Below, piece after piece: positions 51,572 through 58,969 of a stretch of DNA of 58,969 nucleotides. A model generated the notes under the pieces. That model searched no databases and was not told the origin of the DNA. It saw only the letters and a program-made list of their open reading frames with translations. The stretch is from Bacteroidota bacterium (GTDB lineage: Bacteria; Bacteroidota; Bacteroidia; Chitinophagales; Saprospiraceae). Both the position numbers and the translations under genes were made by a program. Numbering within the stretch: position 1 is the stretch's first letter; every line of letters starts with the position of its first letter. The stretch lies in NCBI GenBank assembly GCA_016234735.1, contig JACRAN010000107.1:1-58969 (forward strand), written 5' to 3'.

Positions 51572-54169
51572 TTACCTGATTACTTCAATCTTCTTGCTCA
51601 GTACTTCACCGTTTGCAAGCACTTTCACAGTGTAAACACCCGGCGTAAAAGTGGATACATCCACCATCATGCGTTTAGCGGTCATGCTGCCGGAGTCATA
51701 CACCAGCCCGCCGACCATGTTGTACAACATCACCCGCTCCATCTCGTGGCCAATGCCATTGAGGTGAAGTGTGAAATCTTCGCTGGCCGGGTTCGGGAAA
51801 ACGACGAGGTGGCTTTCATTCACTGGCTGCACACCCGTGTTGTCGTCATGACCAAATTCAAGTGTAAAGCTGTTGCCTTCCAGACCAGACATCTGGCCAC
51901 TGCCGTTCATCAGACCGAGTGGGTTGAGGGTCACTTTAGTCGAGCTAGAGTTCGGACGATTACCGTTAACATCATCAATCACAATGAACTCCGCCACACC
52001 AATAATCCCATGCCCACTGGCAGCCAAGCCACTTGTCCTGGTGTATGCTGCATCGATTTTACCGGGCAGGGGCTTGTGGGTCATCGAAAGGATGGGTGAA
52101 TTGTAGTCCATCCAGGCATTGTCGTTGAAATGGACGTTGACCTCAAAAAAGGCCGGGTCGTACAACAACTCGAAGGCCAGGCCATAGGCGTTGACCGCCG
52201 GGTTGGCGTAGTTGCCCAAATGGATGGGCGCATAAAAAACATCACCGATGGAAGGATTCTCCGGGAACACCGGTTCTTCGATGAAGAATGGTAAATCGCC
52301 GATGGCCTCGGCAGGTTCCGGAGTCAGGTTATTGTAATTTCCGTAAAACTGACCGATAGCGGTCGTGTCCACGGAACTTACAATCCCGTTGCCGTCGGTG
52401 TCAACGTATTTGACATCGTAACCCAGACCTGTGACATACAGGTTGTTCCAGTTAGTGGCATGTTGCCCGTACCAGTTCACCGAGCCGTTTGTCCGGGTCA
52501 GACCAACCTCGCCCATCGTCAGGCCAATGGGCAATACATCCCTGACATCTACCTTGCCATCCCTGGTGACATCGCCGGGCCAGACGCACTGGTTGCCCGC
52601 ACATAGAACAGGTGCCTGTGGGTTAGGGATATCCACGATTTCAAGATATACTTTTACCAACTGACAGTTCCCCGGGTCGCCGCTGGGGCAATACTCAAAC
52701 TCGAACTCATCGGCACCTGTTGCGTCCACATCAGGTTCATACACCAGCATGTTCACGCCTGAAAAAGTCTGGCCGTGCTGGCTCGTCACCGTGTTGTAGC
52801 CGGGATAAAAAGTCACTACCCCCAAATCGGCAGCACTGATTTGTGTGTATTCGTAATTTTGAAAAGGAAGATGGTCTCCCAGCACCAGCGGGGTGTTTTT
52901 TGGCGTAATCATATTGAATTCCGGAATTGCCGGATTCAAGTCACTGACCACGATGTAGCAATAGGCCGTATCATAACTGCCGTTGGGCGGCATCGCCCTG
53001 TATTTGAACCTGTCAACCCCTTCAAAACCGGCAGGTGGGGTATAGCGATAGACCCCTTTCCCGACCTGAGGCAAGTACACCAACGCACCCCCTTCTTCTG
53101 TGTTTGGATAGCCCGGTACACTTACATTTACAAGGTAAGTGCTGCCATTGTCATTGTCCAACAGGTGTATTTCTTCTATTTGTTCCTCAAGAGGGGTACC
53201 CACAATATCATCGAACAGGTAGGTGTTAGGCCCCTTCACGTTCAATACCCTTATCTCGGCTATCCGAACATCGCCAGCTGTATTTTCATAAATTACCTTG
53301 TCAAGCCCGACGTAGTTGACATCAGGCACGTACGTCAAGGCTCCCATGGTCGTATCGAGGTCACCGTGGGCAGGTGGCAACACCAATGAGTAGGAGGTAT
53401 CAATGTCCAGCAACAGCACATGCGGTACATTCTTGTTAGTGGTGATAAAAACAGAATCGTAAGCGGGTTGCGTGGCCGGGTTGACACAAATGCTCACGGT
53501 GGCAACATCACAAGAACCCTGTGCATCACAAATCGTATAATTCAGGTTGGCAATCCCGGTGAAACCTGCCGCAGGCGTAAAAAGTATTTTGGTGTGCCCA
53601 TTTGTATCAACCGCTGTACCATTGTTCACGTTGGGGATGTTTGCAATCACTAAATTGGTGCCGTTGGTGGTATCGTTCGCCAGTACATCGATTTCAATGG
53701 ATTGCCCGGCAAGCGTTGTAGCATAATCGTCCGCTGCCGAAAGGTTGGAGGGAACAACGAGAAAATTGATGATTTTGTAGGCTTGTTGGTTGCCGCCATT
53801 GCCGTAAGGCAACCAATACCCGATGATGACGGTATCACGGCCCACAAACCCATTGTCAGGTTCGTAGTAAAAATTGTTGAGTTTGTTCCAACCACTCACC
53901 CCCTTTTTACCTTTCCCCTGTCCGTACTCGTTGCAACAGGAGGAAGGGGTGAAATAGTTTTTCCCGTGACTGACTTCGTTGTTGATTTGAGGAGGCGTCG
54001 CATAGCTGAAATGGTAGAAAGTGTGTTGATAGACCGTATTTTTCATCACGGTCACGTTCAGCACCTGAATGGTGGGCGTCTGAGCCTCCAGTTTAGAACC
54101 TCCCCAAAGAAAAAACGCTGCCGCCAGCAGCAGGGGAATTTTTTTGTAATTGTGTAGCGCTACATTCAT
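51572..54169 (-). CDS. Secreted protein with Ig-like repeats, dockerin-like and cohesin-like modules and a T9SS type A tail
   Basis: About 865 residues from the ATG at 54169 (MNVALHNYKKIPLLLAAAFF); the frame opens six codons earlier at 54187. The signal peptide ends SKLEAQ. Cadherin/Ig-like modules follow (DDYATTLAGQSIEIDVLANDT is typical). Residue positions from here count from 54187. A dockerin-like pair lies at about 534-630: WPGDVTRDGKVDVRDVLPIG and YVDTDGNGIVSSVDTTAIGQF. A cohesin-like module lies at about 650-790 (VFYAPIHLGNYANPAVNAYGLAFELLYD). The T9SS tail is at about 800-871 (VVFPNPASEDFTLHL ... GVYTVKVLANGE). The domain order repeats that of the 1407-residue protein at 21775-25998. 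Confidence 0.9.
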   Translation of the reverse strand: MNVALHNYKKIPLLLAAAFFLWGGSKLEAQTPTIQVLNVTVMKNTVYQHTFYHFSYATPPQINNEVSHGKNYFTPSSCCNEYGQGKGKKGVSGWNKLNNFYYEPDNGFVGRDTVIIGYWLPYGNGGNQQAYKIINFLVVPSNLSAADDYATTLAGQSIEIDVLANDTTNGTNLVIANIPNVNNGTAVDTNGHTKILFTPAAGFTGIANLNYTICDAQGSCDVATVSICVNPATQPAYDSVFITTNKNVPHVLLLDIDTSYSLVLPPAHGDLDTTMGALTYVPDVNYVGLDKVIYENTAGDVRIAEIRVLNVKGPNTYLFDDIVGTPLEEQIEEIHLLDNDNGSTYLVNVSVPGYPNTEEGGALVYLPQVGKGVYRYTPPAGFEGVDRFKYRAMPPNGSYDTAYCYIVVSDLNPAIPEFNMITPKNTPLVLGDHLPFQNYEYTQISAADLGVVTFYPGYNTVTSQHGQTFSGVNMLVYEPDVDATGADEFEFEYCPSGDPGNCQLVKVYLEIVDIPNPQAPVLCAGNQCVWPGDVTRDGKVDVRDVLPIGLTMGEVGLTRTNGSVNWYGQHATNWNNLYVTGLGYDVKYVDTDGNGIVSSVDTTAIGQFYGNYNNLTPEPAEAIGDLPFFIEEPVFPENPSIGDVFYAPIHLGNYANPAVNAYGLAFELLYDPAFFEVNVHFNDNAWMDYNSPILSMTHKPLPGKIDAAYTRTSGLAASGHGIIGVAEFIVIDDVNGNRPNSSSTKVTLNPLGLMNGSGQMSGLEGNSFTLEFGHDDNTGVQPVNESHLVVFPNPASEDFTLHLNGIGHEMERVMLYNMVGGLVYDSGSMTAKRMMVDVSTFTPGVYTVKVLANGEVLSKKIEVIR

Positions 54170-54552
54170 GGATTCGTGGATTTTCATTGCTAATTAAAAT
54201 AGTGTTTCAAACTTGCCATCTTCTTGTCGGGCAAAACAACCTACCCTGTTTCAGGATACAAGTTTAAACCGGATTGCAAAAAAAACCAAACACAAAAAAG
54301 TCCGGTTGTGGGTAAAAATTCAATATTCGTGAAAAATCCAACTAACTTCTAAAAGCCTGACATTCAATCAGTTAAAAACAAAAAATTCTTGCCTTCAAAA
54401 AACGGGTGTGAAATTTTTATTTTTCCCTATTTTTGAAATTCTTTGAAAAATTTTGTTTCTGAACGGACGGGAACCGGATTGTAATTTTCAAATCGACATC
54501 CCACCGCAGAATCAAAGATTTTCAAGGCTTAAAGTTAGAAACTTTTTTCAAA
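54170..54552. other. 383-base divergent intergenic region
   Basis: A -7-like TATTTTTG at 54428-54435 reads toward the helical-protein gene. The minus-strand leader before 54169 includes TTAGCAATGAAAATCCACGA, close to the sequence before array unit 5. No gene is seen. Confidence 0.5.
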
Positions 54553-55971
54553 ATGCAAAATAGCAAATTGTATTCCATACTTGAGAATTTTGACAAATAT
54601 GAGCAAAATCGTCTCAAAAAATTTCTGACATCCCCCTATTTCAACCGGAACGAGGCACTCGTCCGGCTTTTTGACACCCTTGTCGGTCATATCAACGAGA
54701 AGCCACCAAAAGAACTGGAAAAAGAGGAAATCTGGCCGCTATTGTACCCTCACAATTCCTACGACGATGTGCTGTTCAGAAAAAACTGTTCCGACTTGCT
54801 CAAATTGGTGGAAAACTTTCTGGCTCAGGAAATTTACGAAGCAAACCCCATCCACCAGGCCACCTACCTGATTGAGGCCGTGACAAAGAAAAAAATGGAG
54901 AAACTCTACAACAGCACCATGAGGTCTGCCAGGAGATTGACGGGGCAACAACTTTTCCGAACAGCCGACTACTACCTGTCGCAATACCAGGTAGAGAAAA
55001 ACTACTACGACTTGCTGGTGCTGGAGCATGACCGGACCGCCAAAAAAAATGAGGAAGAAATCCTGAGCAACCTGGACCGGTTTTTCATTGCCGAAAAATT
55101 GCGGTTCAGTTGCTCCATCCTCAGCCAACAGATATTAGCCTCCCATGAATACAATCAATTGCTGATTGATGAAATAGCGGCACTCGTTGAGAAACAAAAA
55201 TTTGACGATGCCCCACCAATCGCCGTTTACTATCAAATTTTTCTAACCTACAAAGATTCAGAAAACACAGGCCACTATTTCAAATTGATGGAAATCCTTG
55301 AACAATACGGGGATGTTTTTCCCAGAAACGAAGCTGAATTCATCTATCAAGCCGCATTAAATTATTGCGTAAAAAAATTGAATCAAGGGAGCAGGCAATT
55401 TTTGGAAGAGTACTTCAATGTATTCGTAATTCTTTTAGAAAAGGAACTTTTGCTAACTGATGGAGAACTATCTCCTTGGCATTTTAGGAATATTGTAGTA
55501 ATTGCATTGAGACTTGGAAAAACTGATTGGACAGAAAAATTTATACATGAATACAAATCTTATCTGCCAGAGACAATGAGGGAGAATGCAGTTTCTTTCA
55601 ATACTGCCCAATTGTTTTTTTCGCAAAAAAGGTTTGAAAGAGTAATTGAATTATTGAGAACAGTTGAATATGAAGACATCACTTACAACTTGAATTCAAA
55701 GACTATGCTGTTGTCTACTTATTATGAAATAGATGAAATCGAACCCCTTTACTCTCTCATGGACAGTTTCAGAACCTACCTAAATCGCCACAAAGACATT
55801 TCTACTGCCAAAAGGAAACCTTACCTGAATTTAATAAAATTCGTAAAAAAGCTAAGTAGAATTGTTCCCGGAGACGCCAAAGCGATAAAAGTTCTAAGAG
55901 AGGAAGTTGAGCAAAATCAGGACATTTCCAGCCTAAACTGGCTCCGTGAAAAAATCGCCGAACTGGAATAA
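54553..55971 (+). CDS. Uncharacterised helical protein, about 470 residues
   Basis: I do not recognise a named family. The 472-residue product has no signal or membrane segments and is strongly helical with repeated aromatic and leucine positions (LENFDKYEQNRLKKFLTSPYFNRNEALVRLFDTLVGHI). Near residue 75, LFRKNCSDLLKLVENFLAQEIYE resembles the early basic helix of the protein at 6218-7726, so a distant paralogue pair is likely. From about 55360 to the stop the codons become clearly AT-rich compared with the first half. It is divergent from the dockerin gene. Confidence 0.8.
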   Translation: MQNSKLYSILENFDKYEQNRLKKFLTSPYFNRNEALVRLFDTLVGHINEKPPKELEKEEIWPLLYPHNSYDDVLFRKNCSDLLKLVENFLAQEIYEANPIHQATYLIEAVTKKKMEKLYNSTMRSARRLTGQQLFRTADYYLSQYQVEKNYYDLLVLEHDRTAKKNEEEILSNLDRFFIAEKLRFSCSILSQQILASHEYNQLLIDEIAALVEKQKFDDAPPIAVYYQIFLTYKDSENTGHYFKLMEILEQYGDVFPRNEAEFIYQAALNYCVKKLNQGSRQFLEEYFNVFVILLEKELLLTDGELSPWHFRNIVVIALRLGKTDWTEKFIHEYKSYLPETMRENAVSFNTAQLFFSQKRFERVIELLRTVEYEDITYNLNSKTMLLSTYYEIDEIEPLYSLMDSFRTYLNRHKDISTAKRKPYLNLIKFVKKLSRIVPGDAKAIKVLREEVEQNQDISSLNWLREKIAELE

Positions 55972-55998
55972 GGCTTCAAAACAAAATAGCACTGATTA

Positions 55999-56673
55999 TC
56001 ACCGCTTTGTGTAATAATACGACCACCACTCGTTTGCCCATCCCATCGCCACATGGACCAAGAAGGCTATCCAAATGGTGCCAGTCTTCAAGGTGAGCAG
56101 GCAGAGTACGATGCCGAGCGGCACCGCCCCCACCACCTCCTTCCAACCCTTCGCCACATGGACGAGGACGTAGAGTGAAACATTGATGGTGATGGCCAGC
56201 GGCAGGCCCATTTCTTCGTAGCAACTGAAAAACAGGAATCCCCGAAAGAGAAATTCGTAAGCCAACAGGTAGGCTGCCCAGGTCAGGGCACTGCCGATGA
56301 GCACTTTTCTTGGCCAGGGCGGCGTTGTCCGAATCATCGGGTACATGGCGAGGTTGTCCGGGGAGCGGGCTGCGAAGTAGTTCACCACCACCATGACGGC
56401 ACCCAGGCCGAGCGTCCACAAAACCGTTGGGGTGAAATTCTTGAAACCAATTCCAATTGACTGAAAATCAACGTCTTGCACCAGACAAATGACCACAGGC
56501 ACCACCCCAAAAACCAATACGCCCAGCCATCTGACAAAGTAAATCCAGTAGATTTTGGTCCTTTCTCCGCCCCATTTTTTTACAAAAACAGCCCGCAGGG
56601 AGACGGAATTCCAGGCAAAATAGTAAATGACATAGCCGACAGTCACGGCTAAAATGGCGAGGATGGCATTCAT
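55999..56673 (-). CDS. CPBP family membrane protein (CAAX-like protease fold)
   Basis: A membrane protein of 224 residues with about seven hydrophobic segments. The CPBP (Abi) motif region is visible: LAYEFLFRGFLFFSCYEEMG. The usual EExxR pair appears as YEFLFR, so the first glutamate is replaced by tyrosine. The second histidine motif is VLVHVAKGWK and the third HVAMGWANEW. Members cleave prenylated or membrane substrates or act as immunity and regulatory proteins; loss of one glutamate leaves activity uncertain. The start lies among repeats at H14. Confidence 0.85.
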   Translation of the reverse strand: MNAILAILAVTVGYVIYYFAWNSVSLRAVFVKKWGGERTKIYWIYFVRWLGVLVFGVVPVVICLVQDVDFQSIGIGFKNFTPTVLWTLGLGAVMVVVNYFAARSPDNLAMYPMIRTTPPWPRKVLIGSALTWAAYLLAYEFLFRGFLFFSCYEEMGLPLAITINVSLYVLVHVAKGWKEVVGAVPLGIVLCLLTLKTGTIWIAFLVHVAMGWANEWWSYYYTKR

Positions 56674-56678
56674 TGTTC

Positions 56679-56761
56679 AATTTCGGATTTCGGATTTCAG
56701 CGTAAAAATAGATTTTGAACTGAAAAACCCATGCAATTTCCGAATCCGATGCCTAATCCGT
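56679..56761. repeat. Heptad array H14 at the stop of the OmpA-type gene
   Basis: TTTCGGA repeated at 7 bases (56679-56700) and complementary words ATCCGAT/GCCTAATCC at 56735-56761. The TAG stop of the OmpA gene at 56753 lies inside the right half. Confidence 0.65.
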
Positions 56762-58642
56762 CTTCTGAAGGAGTTTAATCACCACCCGCTGGTTCTTGCG
56801 GCGGCTTGGGTGGCTGATGTCCTTGGTGACAACGCTTTTTTTACCCAGAACTTTGCGGGTAATCCGCTGACTGTCAATGCCTTGGCTTGTCAGGTACCCG
56901 ATGACGGCATCGGCCCGGTTGGAGCCGAGTTTGAGGCAGTAGTCGTCGGTAGGGATGTTGTTGGTGTGGCCTTCCACGATGACGATCTGCCGGGGGCTCG
57001 CCCGCAGGAATTCCACGATTTTTTGCAGGGTTTCAAAGTCCTTTGGCTCCAGCGAAAAAGAATCGGCCTTGAAGTAAATCGTCGCCACGTATTTCACATC
57101 GAAAACGACGGTTTTCTGCGTGGTATCGGTGGGAGAGGCAGCCTCGGAGGGCGGGATTTCCAACGCTTCGTTCACCTCCTCCAACGTCGGGGCAGCCGTC
57201 GGGCCACCAACGTCGGGAGCCATCGACTCCGTGTTTTCGGAAGTGGAAGCAGTCGCTTTTTCCAAACCGGGAGGGGCGGGTTGATTGACAATTTCCGGCT
57301 CCTTCGCCCGCACAGGCTCCGCCGGTTTGGGTGGCTTGGGCGGCGGTGCTGTCACTTCGATGGTGCGGACTTTGGTCACCTGGCAGCCGTTGCTGGTTTC
57401 GATGGAGAGCGAGATGGATTTTTTGCCCGCCGAACCGTAGCTGACCGTGTGCGGCCCCGCCCCGGTCGCCCGCTGGGGCGTGGCACCCACGCCGAAATTC
57501 CACTCCCATTTTTTGATGCCGCCGGGGAAGGTGCTGGCATTTTTGATGGTCAGTTTTTGGCTTTTTTCGATTTTTAACTTGCTCACGGTGAAATGAGCCA
57601 CCGGCCCCACGAAGGTGCCCGTGCCACCGAATTCCACCGAAAAACCGTTGCCGGTGTTCTGGTAGTTGTTCACCATGAGGGCGTAGCTTTTGCCAGCCTC
57701 CATGCGCAGCGGTGCCAGAAAATTATCCTTGTTTTCCCCACAACCGGGGTTTTCCACAATGTCGGTGGAAGCCGGACCGAGGCCGGTAGCGCCAGAACAT
57801 TTTTGCCAGGCAGAAAAGGGCGCACCCACATCTTCACCGGCGGCCATGCAGCGTATCGGGATTTTCATGGCACAATCCGTCACGCCATTCGGCAGCAAAA
57901 ACAGCACAAAGTCAAGGTCGTCGCTGGGCTTGATGGGGCTTAACGTGAAAGTCAGCGTACCTGATTCCTCGCAGGTCCATTTGTACCAGGCCGACTGCGA
58001 CTCTTCCGGCACACAGATGCCCTTCGGAAGCTCGGCCCGGTTGCGCCCGGCGCTCATCATGCTCGGCACTGTGAAACCGGATTTGTCGCAAAGCACCACC
58101 GCCGTCGGGCAGTCCGACGACGGCGACGGAACGGGGTTGAAATTGTTGACGCAAAGCTGAAAAGTACCGGATTTATTGTTGCGGCCATCCACCCGCAGGT
58201 AGTAGGTTTCGCCGACCACGAGGTTGCCAACGAAGGTCTCCACGATGTTGTAGCCATGCCCATCCGAGATGCAGGCCACTTCCCGCAAGGCCGAACATTC
58301 CCCCCGATAGAGCGCAAATTGCGGGCTTTGCAGCGTACCGCCGGGGTTGTTTTTGATGGCGCCGATGACGCTGATGTTCGCAACGGTGGCCACTGCCGTG
58401 AACTTGAACCAGACATCGTTGTCCGCATCGGTGACGAAACCCGGAAAACAGATTGGATTGTTGGCGCCGGAAGGCGTGGCGGCGTAGTTGGTGAACTGCC
58501 GGGGCGAACTGCACCAGCCCGTCACGTCCTTCAGCACGAACGCCTTCGAGCAGTGGTCGTTGGCAGGGGCCGCCGACAGCCGAGGCATTGCGAAGCAAAG
58601 GAAAACCAGGATTTGTAAGCCGGGCAATTTGAAGTGCATCAT
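56753..58642 (-). CDS. PKD-containing OmpA-family envelope protein
   Basis: A 629-residue outer-membrane or periplasmic protein with a signal peptide (ends AMPRLSA). Two beta-sandwich regions, of a kind seen in Bacteroidota secreted proteins, occupy about residues 25-170 and 175-330. A PKD-like domain at about 350-425 contains NFGVGATPQRATGAGPHTVSYGSAGKKSISLSIETSNGCQ. A proline/alanine-rich linker follows (PPPKPPKPAEPV). The OmpA C-terminal domain at about 500-629 has YFKADSFSLEPKDFETLQ, VEGHTNNIPTD and KSVVTKDISHPSRRKNQRVVI. It probably links surface protein modules to peptidoglycan. The stop lies in heptad array H14. Confidence 0.9.
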   Translation of the reverse strand: MMHFKLPGLQILVFLCFAMPRLSAAPANDHCSKAFVLKDVTGWCSSPRQFTNYAATPSGANNPICFPGFVTDADNDVWFKFTAVATVANISVIGAIKNNPGGTLQSPQFALYRGECSALREVACISDGHGYNIVETFVGNLVVGETYYLRVDGRNNKSGTFQLCVNNFNPVPSPSSDCPTAVVLCDKSGFTVPSMMSAGRNRAELPKGICVPEESQSAWYKWTCEESGTLTFTLSPIKPSDDLDFVLFLLPNGVTDCAMKIPIRCMAAGEDVGAPFSAWQKCSGATGLGPASTDIVENPGCGENKDNFLAPLRMEAGKSYALMVNNYQNTGNGFSVEFGGTGTFVGPVAHFTVSKLKIEKSQKLTIKNASTFPGGIKKWEWNFGVGATPQRATGAGPHTVSYGSAGKKSISLSIETSNGCQVTKVRTIEVTAPPPKPPKPAEPVRAKEPEIVNQPAPPGLEKATASTSENTESMAPDVGGPTAAPTLEEVNEALEIPPSEAASPTDTTQKTVVFDVKYVATIYFKADSFSLEPKDFETLQKIVEFLRASPRQIVIVEGHTNNIPTDDYCLKLGSNRADAVIGYLTSQGIDSQRITRKVLGKKSVVTKDISHPSRRKNQRVVIKLLQKTD

Positions 58643-58789
58643 ACATTCATCCGTTCTTTTTGCGCAGGGCGCAACGGGACTGCGAAATTAAGGTCATTTT
58701 TCGAGGGAAAAATTAAAGGGGGTGTTAAACTATCGGATTTTATTTTCGACCAAACTGCCTAACTTTCCCGCTTGCAAAATTATTTCACG

Positions 58790-58969
58790 ATGAAATTCCT
58801 CTTCACATTTTTCGCTATCTCCATGACAATCAACCTGTTGGCGCAACCTGCCCTGCCCGAGGAGAGCCTTCGCCAAAAAGCCGACGAACTCGCCCACCTG
58901 TTCATCATCGTGGACGGCCACGTTGACCTCCCGTACCGCCTCTCCGTAAAAAACTTCCGGCTCACGAAA
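58790..58969 (+). CDS. Membrane dipeptidase (peptidase M19), N-terminal part only
   Basis: The frame runs from an ATG at 58790 to the window edge: 60 codons, no stop. The signal peptide is MKFLFTFFAISMTINLLAQ. The segment ADELAHLFIIVDGHVDLPYR contains the zinc-site opening DGHVD characteristic of renal-dipeptidase-type (M19) enzymes, which hydrolyse dipeptides. The rest of the gene lies beyond the window. It is divergent from the PKD-OmpA gene with about 150 bases between the starts. Confidence 0.85.
   Translation, partial: MKFLFTFFAISMTINLLAQPALPEESLRQKADELAHLFIIVDGHVDLPYRLSVKNFRLTK

Overview
The window is a chromosomal segment of a Bacteroidota bacterium, most likely of the Saprospiraceae. 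The evidence is type IX secretion (T9SS) sorting domains on several large surface proteins, two PorP/SprF outer-membrane proteins, a gliding-motility-type C-terminal domain, Bacteroidota-style promoter -7 boxes (TAnnTTTG) and no obvious Shine-Dalgarno sites. No phage, plasmid, IS element, CRISPR array or rRNA was seen. There is one tRNA, Arg(CCG). The window cuts lysS at its left edge and a membrane dipeptidase gene at its right edge.

Layout. 1-8 kb: lysS, then three envelope-chaperone genes (two clear parvulin-type PPIases around a SurA-like lipoprotein) and a large helical protein. 8-16 kb: POT peptide transporter, DUF4230, DUF3108 and flippase-like membrane genes, ruvC, a HIT protein, greA and a PorP/SprF protein. 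16-27 kb: three successive giant or medium surface proteins carrying cohesin-like and dockerin-like modules with T9SS tails, under a LuxR-type response regulator. 27-42 kb: housekeeping and envelope genes (aspartylglucosaminidase-like, acyltransferase, pgi, yraN, biotin carrier, bactofilin, AtpZ, second PorP, L,D-transpeptidase, LytS/LytTR pair, PTPS/QueD, xisH/xisI, acs, recO). 42-50 kb: secreted lipocalin-like protein, CotH with a T9SS tail, Uma2, Gfo/Idh/MocA, TonB-domain protein, OmpA lipoprotein, tRNA, small lipoprotein and MDR reductase. 50.4-51.6 kb: a gene-free repeat array. 51.6-59 kb: a fourth cohesin/dockerin T9SS protein, a second helical protein, a CPBP protein, a PKD-OmpA protein and the partial dipeptidase.

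How it fits together. Much of the region builds or decorates the outer surface: periplasmic chaperones, T9SS outer-membrane partners, OmpA anchors and secreted adhesin-like or scaffold-like proteins. Four of the secreted proteins carry modules known for cohesin-dockerin pairing, so a non-cellulosomal surface assembly is plausible but unproven.

Two non-coding patterns stand out. First, at least fourteen intergenic regions hold short words iterated with a period close to seven bases. Each locus mostly uses a different word, the two halves often form an inverted repeat, and many arrays begin exactly at a stop codon. Second, the 50.64-51.49 kb array repeats a hairpin plus an AT-rich leader ending in ATGAAC. 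That leader resembles the 5' leaders of the cohesin/dockerin genes in the same window.
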